Source: an uncultured Bacteroidales bacterium
Lineage (GTDB): Bacteria; Bacteroidota; Bacteroidia; Bacteroidales; UBA932
Assembly: GCA_900316675.1 (NCBI GenBank)
Contig: ONDR01000012.1
Span: 1-62,303, forward strand
Reading direction: 5' to 3'
Length of the DNA stretch: 62,303 nucleotides
Shown here one piece after another: positions 34,758-42,067 of this stretch. Positions within the stretch are counted from its first letter, which is position 1. Each line of letters opens with the position of its first letter. Below the pieces are notes generated by a model. It ran no database searches. It saw only the letters and a program-made list of their open reading frames with translations, and was not told the origin of the DNA. The position numbers and the translations under genes are program-made.

Positions 34758-35758
34758 ATTACAGGTCCGATGATTCTGGTTAATTGTTCGGTCTCCAGCA
34801 AAAAGCCGTCGTGACCAAAGTCCGATTTTATTTCTTCTATCCTGACGCCAGGTATGGATCCGGCCCAGGACAGGGTTTCTTCAGGCGGAAAGATGCCGTC
34901 AGTATCTATATAAGCAACTGTAGCACTGGCTTTTATGCGCCCAAGGGCAGCAGCCACACCACCACGTCCACGGCCTACGTTATGGCTGTCCATAGCATTG
35001 CAAATATAGTAATAAGAATAGGCATCAAAACCGCGGGCCGGGAGTTTTTCTCCCTGATGGCGCTGATAAGAAGCCGCCCTGCCGGCAAAAAGGCAGTCAT
35101 CTGAAGGCTCGCTCTGGCGCAGCCCGTAACCGCGGAAGCATCTGTAAGAAATGAGCGCCTGGGCACGCGCGCAACGAAGTCCGGCCTCGCCGCCCTTTAC
35201 GGATGCGGCCTGGCGGAAGGTCTGATCTGCTTCCAGGGCCATCCTCTGGGTTTCTGTCCAGGCTGTCATCCAAGGGGAGATTCTTGGAGCAGTAGCCATA
35301 AACGCTACATTCTCAAATACATCAGGCTCCTTGACAGCCCATTCAATGGCCTGATATCCGCCCACGGAGCTTCCTATCAATAAGCCTATTTTGTTAATTC
35401 CCAGATGTTTACGTACAAGGACAAGCGCTTCTACAGTATCCCTTACAGTAACTGCCGGAAAGTCCAGCAAATAAGGCTTCCCGGTAGCCGGGTTGATGCT
35501 GGCCGGGCCCGTTGTACCATAGGGCGAACCAATGATATTAACACAAACCACAAAGTACTTGTCCGTGTCTATCAGTTTGCCGGACCCGGCCACCTGCGGC
35601 CACCAGTCCTCTACGTCGCTGTTAGCAGTAAGCGCGTGGCATACCCATATTACCTTGCCGTCCTTTGGACCTGCAGTGTGATAAACTACGTGCAACTCTT
35701 CCAGACAGCCTCCGGCCTCCAGCTTAAAGTTCTGTATGTCAAGTGCTTGCCTTATCAT
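34745..35758 (-). CDS. metX: Homoserine O-acetyltransferase
   Basis: This alpha/beta-hydrolase-fold enzyme transfers an acetyl (or succinyl) group to homoserine for direct sulfhydrylation. At 337 residues it is near full length. The oxyanion/start region is VIWVCHALTANSDVEDWW, the nucleophile Ser is in LIGSSVGGYQAIEW, the Asp in YIDTDGIFPP, and the His in FGHDGFLLE. Homologues usually read GGSMGG at the nucleophile, so GSSVGG is a small variation. It overlaps metY by four bases at its start and thrA by 13 at its end. Confidence 0.93.
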   Translation of the reverse strand: MIRQALDIQNFKLEAGGCLEELHVVYHTAGPKDGKVIWVCHALTANSDVEDWWPQVAGSGKLIDTDKYFVVCVNIIGSPYGTTGPASINPATGKPYLLDFPAVTVRDTVEALVLVRKHLGINKIGLLIGSSVGGYQAIEWAVKEPDVFENVAFMATAPRISPWMTAWTETQRMALEADQTFRQAASVKGGEAGLRCARAQALISYRCFRGYGLRQSEPSDDCLFAGRAASYQRHQGEKLPARGFDAYSYYYICNAMDSHNVGRGRGGVAAALGRIKASATVAYIDTDGIFPPEETLSWAGSIPGVRIEEIKSDFGHDGFLLETEQLTRIIGPVICKL

Positions 35759-37053
35759 TTATGCGCTGCTTCAAGGGCCTGTCTAAGGTCTTCTATCACA
35801 TCTTCTGCATCCTCCAGTCCGATGCTGAGCCTCATAAGTTCCGGAGCAATTCCGGCGGCCCTCAGCTGCTCGTCAGTCAACTGTCGATGTGTATGTGAAG
35901 CCGGATGCAGAATGCAGCTGTGGCAGTCGGCAACATGAGTTTCAATAGTTATAAGCTGCAGGGAATCGATGAACTTCTTGCTGAATTCCCTGTCCCCTTT
36001 AAGACCTATGCACATTACTCCGCTGAAGCCGCCCTGAAGGTATTTAACGGCATCGGCATGATGCTTATCAGTCTCAAGGCCGGGATACTTTACCCAGGCT
36101 ACGTCCGGATGGCCGGCCAGGAAGCGGGCAACGGCAAGAGCGCTCTCGCTGTGGCGCTTGATCCTAAGATGCAGGCTCTGCAGACCAAGGTTAAGATAAA
36201 AAGCGTTCTGGGGGCTCTGTATGGCACCGAAGTCCCTCATCAGCTGGCTTGTAGCCTTAACTATGAAGGCGTTCTTACCAAAGGCCTTTGTATAAACAAG
36301 GCCATGATATGAAGCATCCGGGGTGCAAAGGCCGGGGAACTTGTCGGCATGCGCCTCCCAGTCGAAGTTGCCGCTGTCCACAATTGCTCCGCCAACAGCC
36401 ACGCCATGTCCGTCCATATACTTGGTTGTAGAGTGGGTTACGATATCGGCCCCGAATTCGAATGGCCTGCAAAGTATAGGTGTAGCAAAGGTATTGTCAA
36501 TAATCAGCGGCACTCCGTGAGAGTGGGCAATCTTTGCAAACTTCTCTATATCAAGTACTTCTACACCCGGATTGGAAAGGGTCTCTCCAAATACCAGTTT
36601 GGTCTGCGGGCGTATGGCGGCAGAGATTTCTTCTTCGCTTGCATCGGGATTCACAAAGGTCACTTCAATACCAAGTTTGCCAAGGGAGGTACCCAAAAGG
36701 TTGAAGGTACCGCCATAAATGTTGCCGGCACTGACAATATGGTCGCCGGCCTGGCAAAGGTTAAGCCAGGCAATCAGGTTGGCAGCCTGGCCGGATGATG
36801 TCAGCATGGCGGCCACTCCGCCTTCCAGATTGGCTATTTTTGCAGCCACATGGTCGTTGGTAGGGTTCTGAAGGCGGGAATAGAAATATCCGCTTTCTTC
36901 CAGGTCGAAGAGCTTTCCCATCTGCTCCGATGTCTGGTATTTGAAGGTTGTGCTTTGAATCACGGGAATCTGCCTGGGCTCCCCTTTTCCGGGATTGTAG
37001 CCGGCGTGTACGCATCTTGTTCCGATGCCCTGTTTTCTTGTCTCTACGCTCAT
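35755..37053 (-). CDS. metY: O-acetylhomoserine sulfhydrylase
   Basis: This PLP-dependent Cys/Met-metabolism enzyme makes homocysteine from O-acetylhomoserine and sulfide. At 432 residues it matches the O-acetylhomoserine aminocarboxypropyltransferase subfamily. The PLP lysine is in THSTTKYMDGHGVAVGG and the conserved early segment is VHAGYNPGKGEPRQIPV. It is the first gene of the metY-metX-thrA-asd operon, behind a -7 element at 37074-37081, and is divergent from an Lrp/AsnC regulator. Confidence 0.95.
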   Translation of the reverse strand: MSVETRKQGIGTRCVHAGYNPGKGEPRQIPVIQSTTFKYQTSEQMGKLFDLEESGYFYSRLQNPTNDHVAAKIANLEGGVAAMLTSSGQAANLIAWLNLCQAGDHIVSAGNIYGGTFNLLGTSLGKLGIEVTFVNPDASEEEISAAIRPQTKLVFGETLSNPGVEVLDIEKFAKIAHSHGVPLIIDNTFATPILCRPFEFGADIVTHSTTKYMDGHGVAVGGAIVDSGNFDWEAHADKFPGLCTPDASYHGLVYTKAFGKNAFIVKATSQLMRDFGAIQSPQNAFYLNLGLQSLHLRIKRHSESALAVARFLAGHPDVAWVKYPGLETDKHHADAVKYLQGGFSGVMCIGLKGDREFSKKFIDSLQLITIETHVADCHSCILHPASHTHRQLTDEQLRAAGIAPELMRLSIGLEDAEDVIEDLRQALEAAHK

Positions 37054-37073
37054 TTCTGTAAAAATTTACGCCG

Positions 37074-37081
37074 CAAAATTA
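37074..37081 (-). promoter_or_regulatory. -7 element of the metY operon
   Basis: On the minus strand the sequence is TAATTTTG, a full match to TAnnTTTG, 20 bases upstream of metY. No SAM riboswitch fold fits in the remaining 150-base divergent gap. Confidence 0.55.
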
Positions 37082-37132
37082 GGATGCGTAGAAAAAAGAA
37101 ACAATAGCCCGTTAAAATTTGGAAATATTTTC

Positions 37133-37140
37133 TATATTTG
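37133..37140 (+). promoter_or_regulatory. -7 element of the Lrp/AsnC gene
   Basis: TATATTTG is a full match. It is overlapped upstream by the near-palindrome GGAAATATTTTC (37121-37132), a possible self-regulatory Lrp site. A leader of about 60 bases follows. Confidence 0.6.
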
Positions 37141-37204
37141 CCAATAATTCAAGAGAAAATAGAAAATACAACCAAAATAGAACCCATTTAAAGAATTTCT
37201 TTCT

Positions 37205-37672
37205 ATGACGCCTACAGTACTTGACAAGACAGATTACAGCATACTTAGCATACTCCAGGAAAACGGCCGCCTTACCACAAAGCAGATTGCAGAAAGGGTC
37301 AATCTTTCCTCTACCCCGGTATTCGAGCGCATCAAGCGACTTGAACGGGAAGGGTACATACGCAAGTACGTGGCAATTCTGGATCCGGAGAAGCTGGACC
37401 TGGGCTTCGAGGCCTTCTGTTCAGTAAAACTCCGCCAGATGTCCAAGGACGTGGCGGAGAATTTCGTGCGTATTATTAAGGAAATCCCTCAGGTGATGGA
37501 GTGCTACAATATCTCAGGTGAATATGACTATCTTCTAAAGATACGCTCCGGCAGCATGAAGGAGTATAACGACTTCATTATCAACGTACTGGGAACAGTC
37601 GATGCCATTGGCAGCATACAGTCCAGCTTCGTCATGAATGAAATCAAACACAGTTACGGCCTCTATTTCTAG
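37205..37672 (+). CDS. Lrp/AsnC-family transcriptional regulator
   Basis: This is a 155-residue regulator. The N-terminal winged HTH (about 1-60) contains LTTKQIAERVNLSSTPVFERIKRLEREG, and the C-terminal RAM/ACT-like domain (about 65-150) binds an amino-acid effector and forms octamers. The divergent arrangement with metY suggests control of the methionine operon, but this is inferred from position only. Its stop codon shares the palindrome CTAG with the eda stop on the other strand. Confidence 0.93.
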   Translation: MTPTVLDKTDYSILSILQENGRLTTKQIAERVNLSSTPVFERIKRLEREGYIRKYVAILDPEKLDLGFEAFCSVKLRQMSKDVAENFVRIIKEIPQVMECYNISGEYDYLLKIRSGSMKEYNDFIINVLGTVDAIGSIQSSFVMNEIKHSYGLYF

Positions 37673-38334
37673 ACAGCACGGAACCAGGAAAGGGACTGGC
37701 GGCAGAGATCAGAAATTGCTGACCAATCACCTGCTTTGATGACCTCTTTGGGGAAGAGCTTTGAGCCCATGCCTACAGCGGTAACGCCGGACTTGGCCCA
37801 TGCGGAAAGGTTCTCCTGAGTGGGCTCTACAGCCCCTGTACACATAATCATCGCCCAAGGAAGCGGTGCCAGAATGTTCTTCACAAAGGCGGGACCGCCA
37901 ACGGTTCCGGCAGGGAAAACCTTGACCAGGTCGCAGCCAAGCTCCATAGCTTCAATTATTTCCGTTACTGTGCCGCAGCCGGGGCTGTAAGGCACGCCCC
38001 TGCGGTTGCACAGAGGGACAACCTCTTCTACCATGGCAGGAGAAACAATAAAGTCCGCCCCCATCTGTATATACATTGCAGCAGTAGAAGCATCAAGGAT
38101 AGTACCTGCGCCAAGAGCCATTTCGGGGCACTCCTTGCGTACAAATTCCATCAGAGATTCGAATACCCTGTGGGCTCCGTCGCCACGGTTTGTAAACTCA
38201 AAGGCACGAATGCCTCCGTCGTAGCAGGCTTTAACTACCTTCTTAGCCACTTCAATGTCGGCATTATAAAAAACAGGAACGATTCCGGTGCTACGGATTA
38301 TTCCAATGGTATCTATTTTCTTAAACTTGGACAT
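37669..38334 (-). CDS. eda: KDPG/KHG aldolase
   Basis: This class I aldolase splits 2-keto-3-deoxy-6-phosphogluconate into pyruvate and glyceraldehyde 3-phosphate. At 221 residues it has normal length. The Schiff-base Lys lies in CDLVKVFPAGTVGG, and the early segment IRAFEFTNRGDGA contains the catalytic Glu. It is 12 bases downstream of kdgK and is the last step for both galacturonate routes encoded in this window. Confidence 0.95.
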   Translation of the reverse strand: MSKFKKIDTIGIIRSTGIVPVFYNADIEVAKKVVKACYDGGIRAFEFTNRGDGAHRVFESLMEFVRKECPEMALGAGTILDASTAAMYIQMGADFIVSPAMVEEVVPLCNRRGVPYSPGCGTVTEIIEAMELGCDLVKVFPAGTVGGPAFVKNILAPLPWAMIMCTGAVEPTQENLSAWAKSGVTAVGMGSKLFPKEVIKAGDWSAISDLCRQSLSWFRAV

Positions 38335-38346
38335 GGTAATGCTATT

Positions 38347-39384
38347 TTAACGTGATACACGGCCGGAGCCACCACCGTTGATGAGGCCTTCAACCTCTTC
38401 TACAGTAACGCGGTTATAGTCGCCAAGGATGGTATGCTTAAGACAAGATGCAGCAGCAGCAAACTCAATTGCCTGCTGATCTGTCGGATAAGTGATGAGT
38501 CCGAAAAGAAGGCCGCCCATAAATGAATCGCCGCCGCCAACACGGTCTACGATGTGAGTGATGTCATAACGTTTGCTCTGCCAAAGGGTTTTTCCGTCAT
38601 ACAGGACACCGCCCCAGGTATTGTGGTTAGCGTTAATGGAACCTCGAAGGGTAACAGCCACCTTCTTGCAACGGGGGAACATCTTCATCAGTTGGGAGCA
38701 TACACTCTCGAAGCGGGTCTGGTCTATCTCTCCGCCGGTTTTCTCTGCATCGAAACCCTCCGGCTTGATACCGAACTCCTTCTCTGCATCCTCTTCGTTG
38801 CCAAGAATAAGGTCACATCCGGCCACTAGAGCAGGCATAACCTCAGCTGCGGTTTTACCGTATTTCCAGAGTTTCTTACGATAGTTAAGGTCACAGGAAA
38901 CCTTTACGCCCATCTCATTAGCAACTTTGATTGCCTCAAGGCAGGCATCAGCAGCACCCTGACTCAGAGCGGGAGTAATGCCGGTCCAGTGGAACCAATC
39001 GGCGCCTTCAAGGACCTTATGCCAGTCTACCATTCCGGGCTTGATTTCGGATATGGCAGAATTTGCACGATCATAAATAACCTTTGAGCCACGGGCAACA
39101 GCGCCTGTCTCAAGATAGTATATTCCAACTCGGTCTCCACCGTAAACTATGCCGTCAACACCTACTCCGAAGCCACGAAGCTCAGAAATGCACATCTGGG
39201 CGATATCATTCTTAGGAAGACGTGTCACAAAATGGGCATCAACGCCGTAATTGGCCAGAGATACAGCCACATTTGCTTCTCCCCCGCCAAAGGTTGCGTC
39301 AAAGCTATGTGCCTGGGAAAACCTCTGGTACCCAGGGGTGGCGAGCCTTAGCATGACCTCGCCGAATGTAACTACTTTTGCCAT
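38347..39384 (-). CDS. kdgK: 2-keto-3-deoxygluconate kinase
   Basis: This PfkB/ribokinase-family sugar kinase phosphorylates KDG to KDPG. At 345 residues it has the PfkB N-terminal signature (FGGGEANVAVSLANYG) and the C-terminal signature with catalytic Asp (DRVGGGDSFMGGLLFG). Its substrate is inferred from the eda, kduD and kduI neighbours. It is transcribed leftward from a -7 element at 39431-39438, and its -33 region is covered by the operator shared with kduD. Confidence 0.94.
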   Translation of the reverse strand: MAKVVTFGEVMLRLATPGYQRFSQAHSFDATFGGGEANVAVSLANYGVDAHFVTRLPKNDIAQMCISELRGFGVGVDGIVYGGDRVGIYYLETGAVARGSKVIYDRANSAISEIKPGMVDWHKVLEGADWFHWTGITPALSQGAADACLEAIKVANEMGVKVSCDLNYRKKLWKYGKTAAEVMPALVAGCDLILGNEEDAEKEFGIKPEGFDAEKTGGEIDQTRFESVCSQLMKMFPRCKKVAVTLRGSINANHNTWGGVLYDGKTLWQSKRYDITHIVDRVGGGDSFMGGLLFGLITYPTDQQAIEFAAAASCLKHTILGDYNRVTVEEVEGLINGGGSGRVSR

Positions 39385-39430
39385 ATGGTTTTGTGTTTAA
39401 TAATTATCTGATTATTACCATAATTCGATG

Positions 39431-39438
39431 CAAATATA
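39431..39438 (-). promoter_or_regulatory. -7 element of kdgK-eda
   Basis: On the minus strand the sequence is TATATTTG, a full match, 46 bases upstream of the kdgK start. Confidence 0.75.
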
Positions 39439-39452
39439 AGAAAATTTTTAAA

Positions 39453-39474
39453 TTTCCGTGCACGTTCACGGAAA
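39453..39474. promoter_or_regulatory. Palindromic operator between kdgK and kduD
   Basis: TTTCCGTG (39453-39460) and CACGGAAA (39467-39474) are perfect 8-base inverted arms around CACGTT. The CGTG/CACG-rich core looks like a LacI/GalR-family operator. It covers the -33 regions of both the leftward kdgK promoter and the rightward kduD promoter, so one bound repressor would silence both. No LacI-type gene is in the window. Confidence 0.75.
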
Positions 39475-39480
39475 AATGAT

Positions 39481-39488
39481 TATATTTG
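39481..39488 (+). promoter_or_regulatory. -7 element of kduD-kduI
   Basis: TATATTTG is a full match, 28 bases upstream of the kduD start and seven bases after the palindromic operator. Confidence 0.75.
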
Positions 39489-39516
39489 TCGAAAGAAACT
39501 ATAAAACAATAGGATA

Positions 39517-40320
39517 ATGACTAAGATTTTTTCCCTGGAAGGCAAAAATGCCTGGATAACCGGAGCCGCCTACGGAATAGGCTTCGCAATCGCAAAAGCC
39601 TTCGTAGAAGCCGGAGTTGACAACATCATCTTCAACACCTCCAATGAGGCTTCTATGAAAAAAGGGCTTGAGGCATATAAGGAGGCTGGCATAAAGAACG
39701 TTCACGGTTATGTATGCGATGTAACTGACGAGCATCAGGTAAAAGCCCTTGTAGAAAAGATTCACGCAGAAGTGGGTCCTATCCACATACTGGTAAACAA
39801 TGCCGGCATTATCAAGCGTATTCCAATGCACGAGATGTCCAGGGAAGAATTCCAGAGAGTAATTGACGTAGACCTTGTCGGCCCGTACATCTGCTCTGCC
39901 GCAGTAGTACCCGAGATGATGGAGCGTCGTGAAGGCAAAATCATCAACATATGTTCAATGATGAGCGAACTGGGCCGCGAAACAGTAAGCGCCTATGCAG
40001 CAGCAAAGGGCGGTCTTAAAATGCTCACACGCAATATCTGTTCTGAATACGGAGAATACAATATACAATGCAACGGACTTGGTCCGGGCTACATTGCCAC
40101 CCCGCAAACCGCTCCCCTGCGCGAGCCTCAGGCCGATGGTAGCCGTCATCCCTTTGACAGCTTCATCTGCGCTAAAACTCCCGCTGGCCGCTGGCTGGAT
40201 CCTGACGAACTGGCCGGCCCGGCCGTATTCCTGGCCTCACACGCCTCTGACGCCGTAAACGGCCACATCCTGTACGTTGACGGCGGCATCCTTGCCTACA
40301 TCGGAAAACAACCAAAGTAA
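39517..40320 (+). CDS. kduD: KduD-like short-chain dehydrogenase
   Basis: This is a classical SDR oxidoreductase of 267 residues with the NAD(P)-binding GAAYGIGFAIA, the NNAG segment and the Ser-Tyr-Lys site (CSMMSELGRETVSAYAAAKGG). Homologues are annotated as 2-deoxy-D-gluconate 3-dehydrogenase (KduD) or gluconate 5-dehydrogenase. The following kduI gene favours KduD, which reduces 2,5-diketo-3-deoxygluconate to KDG. It is the first gene of the rightward kduD-kduI-DUF4861 unit, opposite kdgK-eda across the shared operator. Confidence 0.9.
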   Translation: MTKIFSLEGKNAWITGAAYGIGFAIAKAFVEAGVDNIIFNTSNEASMKKGLEAYKEAGIKNVHGYVCDVTDEHQVKALVEKIHAEVGPIHILVNNAGIIKRIPMHEMSREEFQRVIDVDLVGPYICSAAVVPEMMERREGKIINICSMMSELGRETVSAYAAAKGGLKMLTRNICSEYGEYNIQCNGLGPGYIATPQTAPLREPQADGSRHPFDSFICAKTPAGRWLDPDELAGPAVFLASHASDAVNGHILYVDGGILAYIGKQPK

Positions 40321-40324
40321 TTAT

Positions 40325-41167
40325 ATGAAAATCAATTGCGAAGTACGCTATCCGTCCCATCAGGACGACGCTAAACACTATGAGACCGCCACCCTGCGGA
40401 AGCACTACCTTGTAGAGAATCTCATGGTCCCGGACCAGATCAACATGGTTTACTCCCTCTTTGACCGCATTATTGCGGGCGGAGCAGTTCCCGTAAAAGA
40501 GACTCTCACCCTCACTCCCCCGGAGATCCTCAGAAGCGAATACTTTACCCAACGCCGCGAAATAGGCATAATCAATGTTGGCGGCACCGGCTATGTTAAA
40601 GTGGGAGAAGAAGAGTTCGAAATCCCCTTCAAGGAGGCTATTTACATCGGCCGCGGCAACAGGCACGTATCATTCAGGAGCGCAGATCCCGCAAATCCTG
40701 CTCATTTCTACTTCAATTCCGCCACCGCCCACCGCGAAACCGGAATCAAGAAAGTCAGCAAAAAAGACGCTGTGGTCATGCACATGGGCAGCCTGGAAGA
40801 AAGCAACGAGCGCACAATAAACCGCCTGCTGGTTAAGGAAGTCGTTCCCTGCTGCCAACTGCAAATGGGTATGACAGAGCTCGCTCCTGGCAGCACCTGG
40901 AACACAATGCCGGCTCACACCCACGACCGCCGCATGGAGGTATACTTCTATTTTGGCCTCCCAGAAGATGCCGCTGTATGCCATTTTATGGGCCAGCCCC
41001 AGGAGACCCGCCATATTTGGATGCACAACGAGCAGGCTGTAATCAGCCCCCAGTGGAGCATTCACAGCGCCTGTGCAACACGCAACTACACCTTTATATG
41101 GGGTATGTGCGGAGAGAACGACGACTACAACGACATGGACTGGTGCGAAACTAAAGACCTCAGATAA
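40325..41167 (+). CDS. kduI: 5-keto-4-deoxyuronate isomerase
   Basis: This cupin-fold zinc enzyme isomerises 5-keto-4-deoxyuronate, the product of unsaturated uronates released by pectate lyases and GH105 enzymes. I set the start at 40325 (MKINCEVRYPSHQDD), which matches the family N-terminus and gives 280 residues; an upstream ATG at 40277 would read through the kduD 3' end. Metal-binding His residues lie in the THDRRMEVYFYF region. The stop overlaps the next gene by one base (TAATG). Confidence 0.95.
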   Translation: MKINCEVRYPSHQDDAKHYETATLRKHYLVENLMVPDQINMVYSLFDRIIAGGAVPVKETLTLTPPEILRSEYFTQRREIGIINVGGTGYVKVGEEEFEIPFKEAIYIGRGNRHVSFRSADPANPAHFYFNSATAHRETGIKKVSKKDAVVMHMGSLEESNERTINRLLVKEVVPCCQLQMGMTELAPGSTWNTMPAHTHDRRMEVYFYFGLPEDAAVCHFMGQPQETRHIWMHNEQAVISPQWSIHSACATRNYTFIWGMCGENDDYNDMDWCETKDLR

Positions 41168-42030
41168 TGAAAAGATTCCTTATCCTTGCCGCAACTGCAG
41201 CACTTGCGCTGACAGCTTGCACCGGACAAAAAGAGCAGAAGGTTATGGCACGCGCTGTTCCTGAACGCGCCGACGACTTTGTATTCGAAAACGACCTCAT
41301 CGCCGGCCGTTTTTACGGCCAGGCCCTTGAAGGCAACCCCACTTCTCCCGGAATTGACATCTGGGTTAAGCTTCCCGGCGGGCTTGTTGCCGACGAATGG
41401 TATTCCCACGCCGTCAACGAAGACCCTGACTACTATCACCACAACCACGGAGGCAAGGACTGCTACAAGGTTGCAGTTTCCCTGGGTGGCGGCGCATCCG
41501 CTCCCTTTATTGACGGAAAGCTCTGCTATCCGGCCACCAACTACCGCACCTGCGAGGTATTGGAGACAAGCCCGGACAAGGTCAGCTTCGTACTGCACTA
41601 CCCTCAGTGGCAAGCAACTGACAGCATCCTGGTATCTCTTGACAAGCAGGTAAGCCTGTCTGCAGGCTCTTATTTTGCCGATGTTACCGATGTTTACACC
41701 TTCACCGGCATCGACTCCCTTCAAGTAGCGGCCGGCATGAAACTGCACACTGCCCAGCAGACAGTTCAGGAACAGATAGCAGGCAGCGACAGATATGCAA
41801 TCTGGGAGAAGGCATCGGACCAAAGCATTGAGCCGGAAGACGGGATGTTGGGAGTTGCCGTGATAGTTCCCGACGCAGAAATAGTTAAGTCCGTAGAAGA
41901 ACTTGACCACGCGTTGCTGGTAAAGACCGTAACTTCTGGGCAGGCGTTTAAATATAAATACGGATCCTGCTGGTCCAAAGGAAATATCCACAGCTGGAAA
42001 GACTGGCTGGGACTTGTCAACGAACAGTAA
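41167..42030 (+). CDS. DUF4861-like lipoprotein, short form
   Basis: This is a 287-residue lipoprotein (lipobox ALTACTGQ, Cys18). The body matches DUF4861 proteins as I know them, with RADDFVFENDLIAGRFYGQAL, a GGKDCYKVAVSLGGG core and a C-terminal YGSCWSKGNIHSWKDWL. Many members carry an extra N-terminal beta domain of about 100 residues that is missing here. DUF4861 genes often sit in pectin or uronate clusters, and the product is translationally coupled to kduI, so a role on unsaturated or modified uronates outside the cytoplasm is likely. The reaction is not known to me. Confidence 0.8.
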   Translation: MKRFLILAATAALALTACTGQKEQKVMARAVPERADDFVFENDLIAGRFYGQALEGNPTSPGIDIWVKLPGGLVADEWYSHAVNEDPDYYHHNHGGKDCYKVAVSLGGGASAPFIDGKLCYPATNYRTCEVLETSPDKVSFVLHYPQWQATDSILVSLDKQVSLSAGSYFADVTDVYTFTGIDSLQVAAGMKLHTAQQTVQEQIAGSDRYAIWEKASDQSIEPEDGMLGVAVIVPDAEIVKSVEELDHALLVKTVTSGQAFKYKYGSCWSKGNIHSWKDWLGLVNEQ

Positions 42031-42037
42031 AAAAAAT

Positions 42038-42067
42038 AACTCGGAAGCAATTCCGAGTTTTTTTTTT
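42038..42067. terminator. Bidirectional terminator between DUF4861 and the MFS gene
   Basis: AACTCGGAA (42038-42046) and TTCCGAGTT (42051-42059) form a perfect 9-bp stem with a GCAA tetraloop. It is flanked by an A-run upstream and T42058-42067 downstream. It ends the rightward kduD unit and, on the other strand, the long leftward pectin operon; the MFS stop codon lies in the T-run. Confidence 0.93.

Noticed and set aside
37054..37204. SAM riboswitch in front of metY
   Set aside because: The gap is AT-rich, short and divergent; no conserved riboswitch stems or loops could be drawn.
40277..40324. Earlier kduI start
   Set aside because: It would read back into the kduD 3' end; the family N-terminus begins at MKINCEVRYPSHQ (40325).
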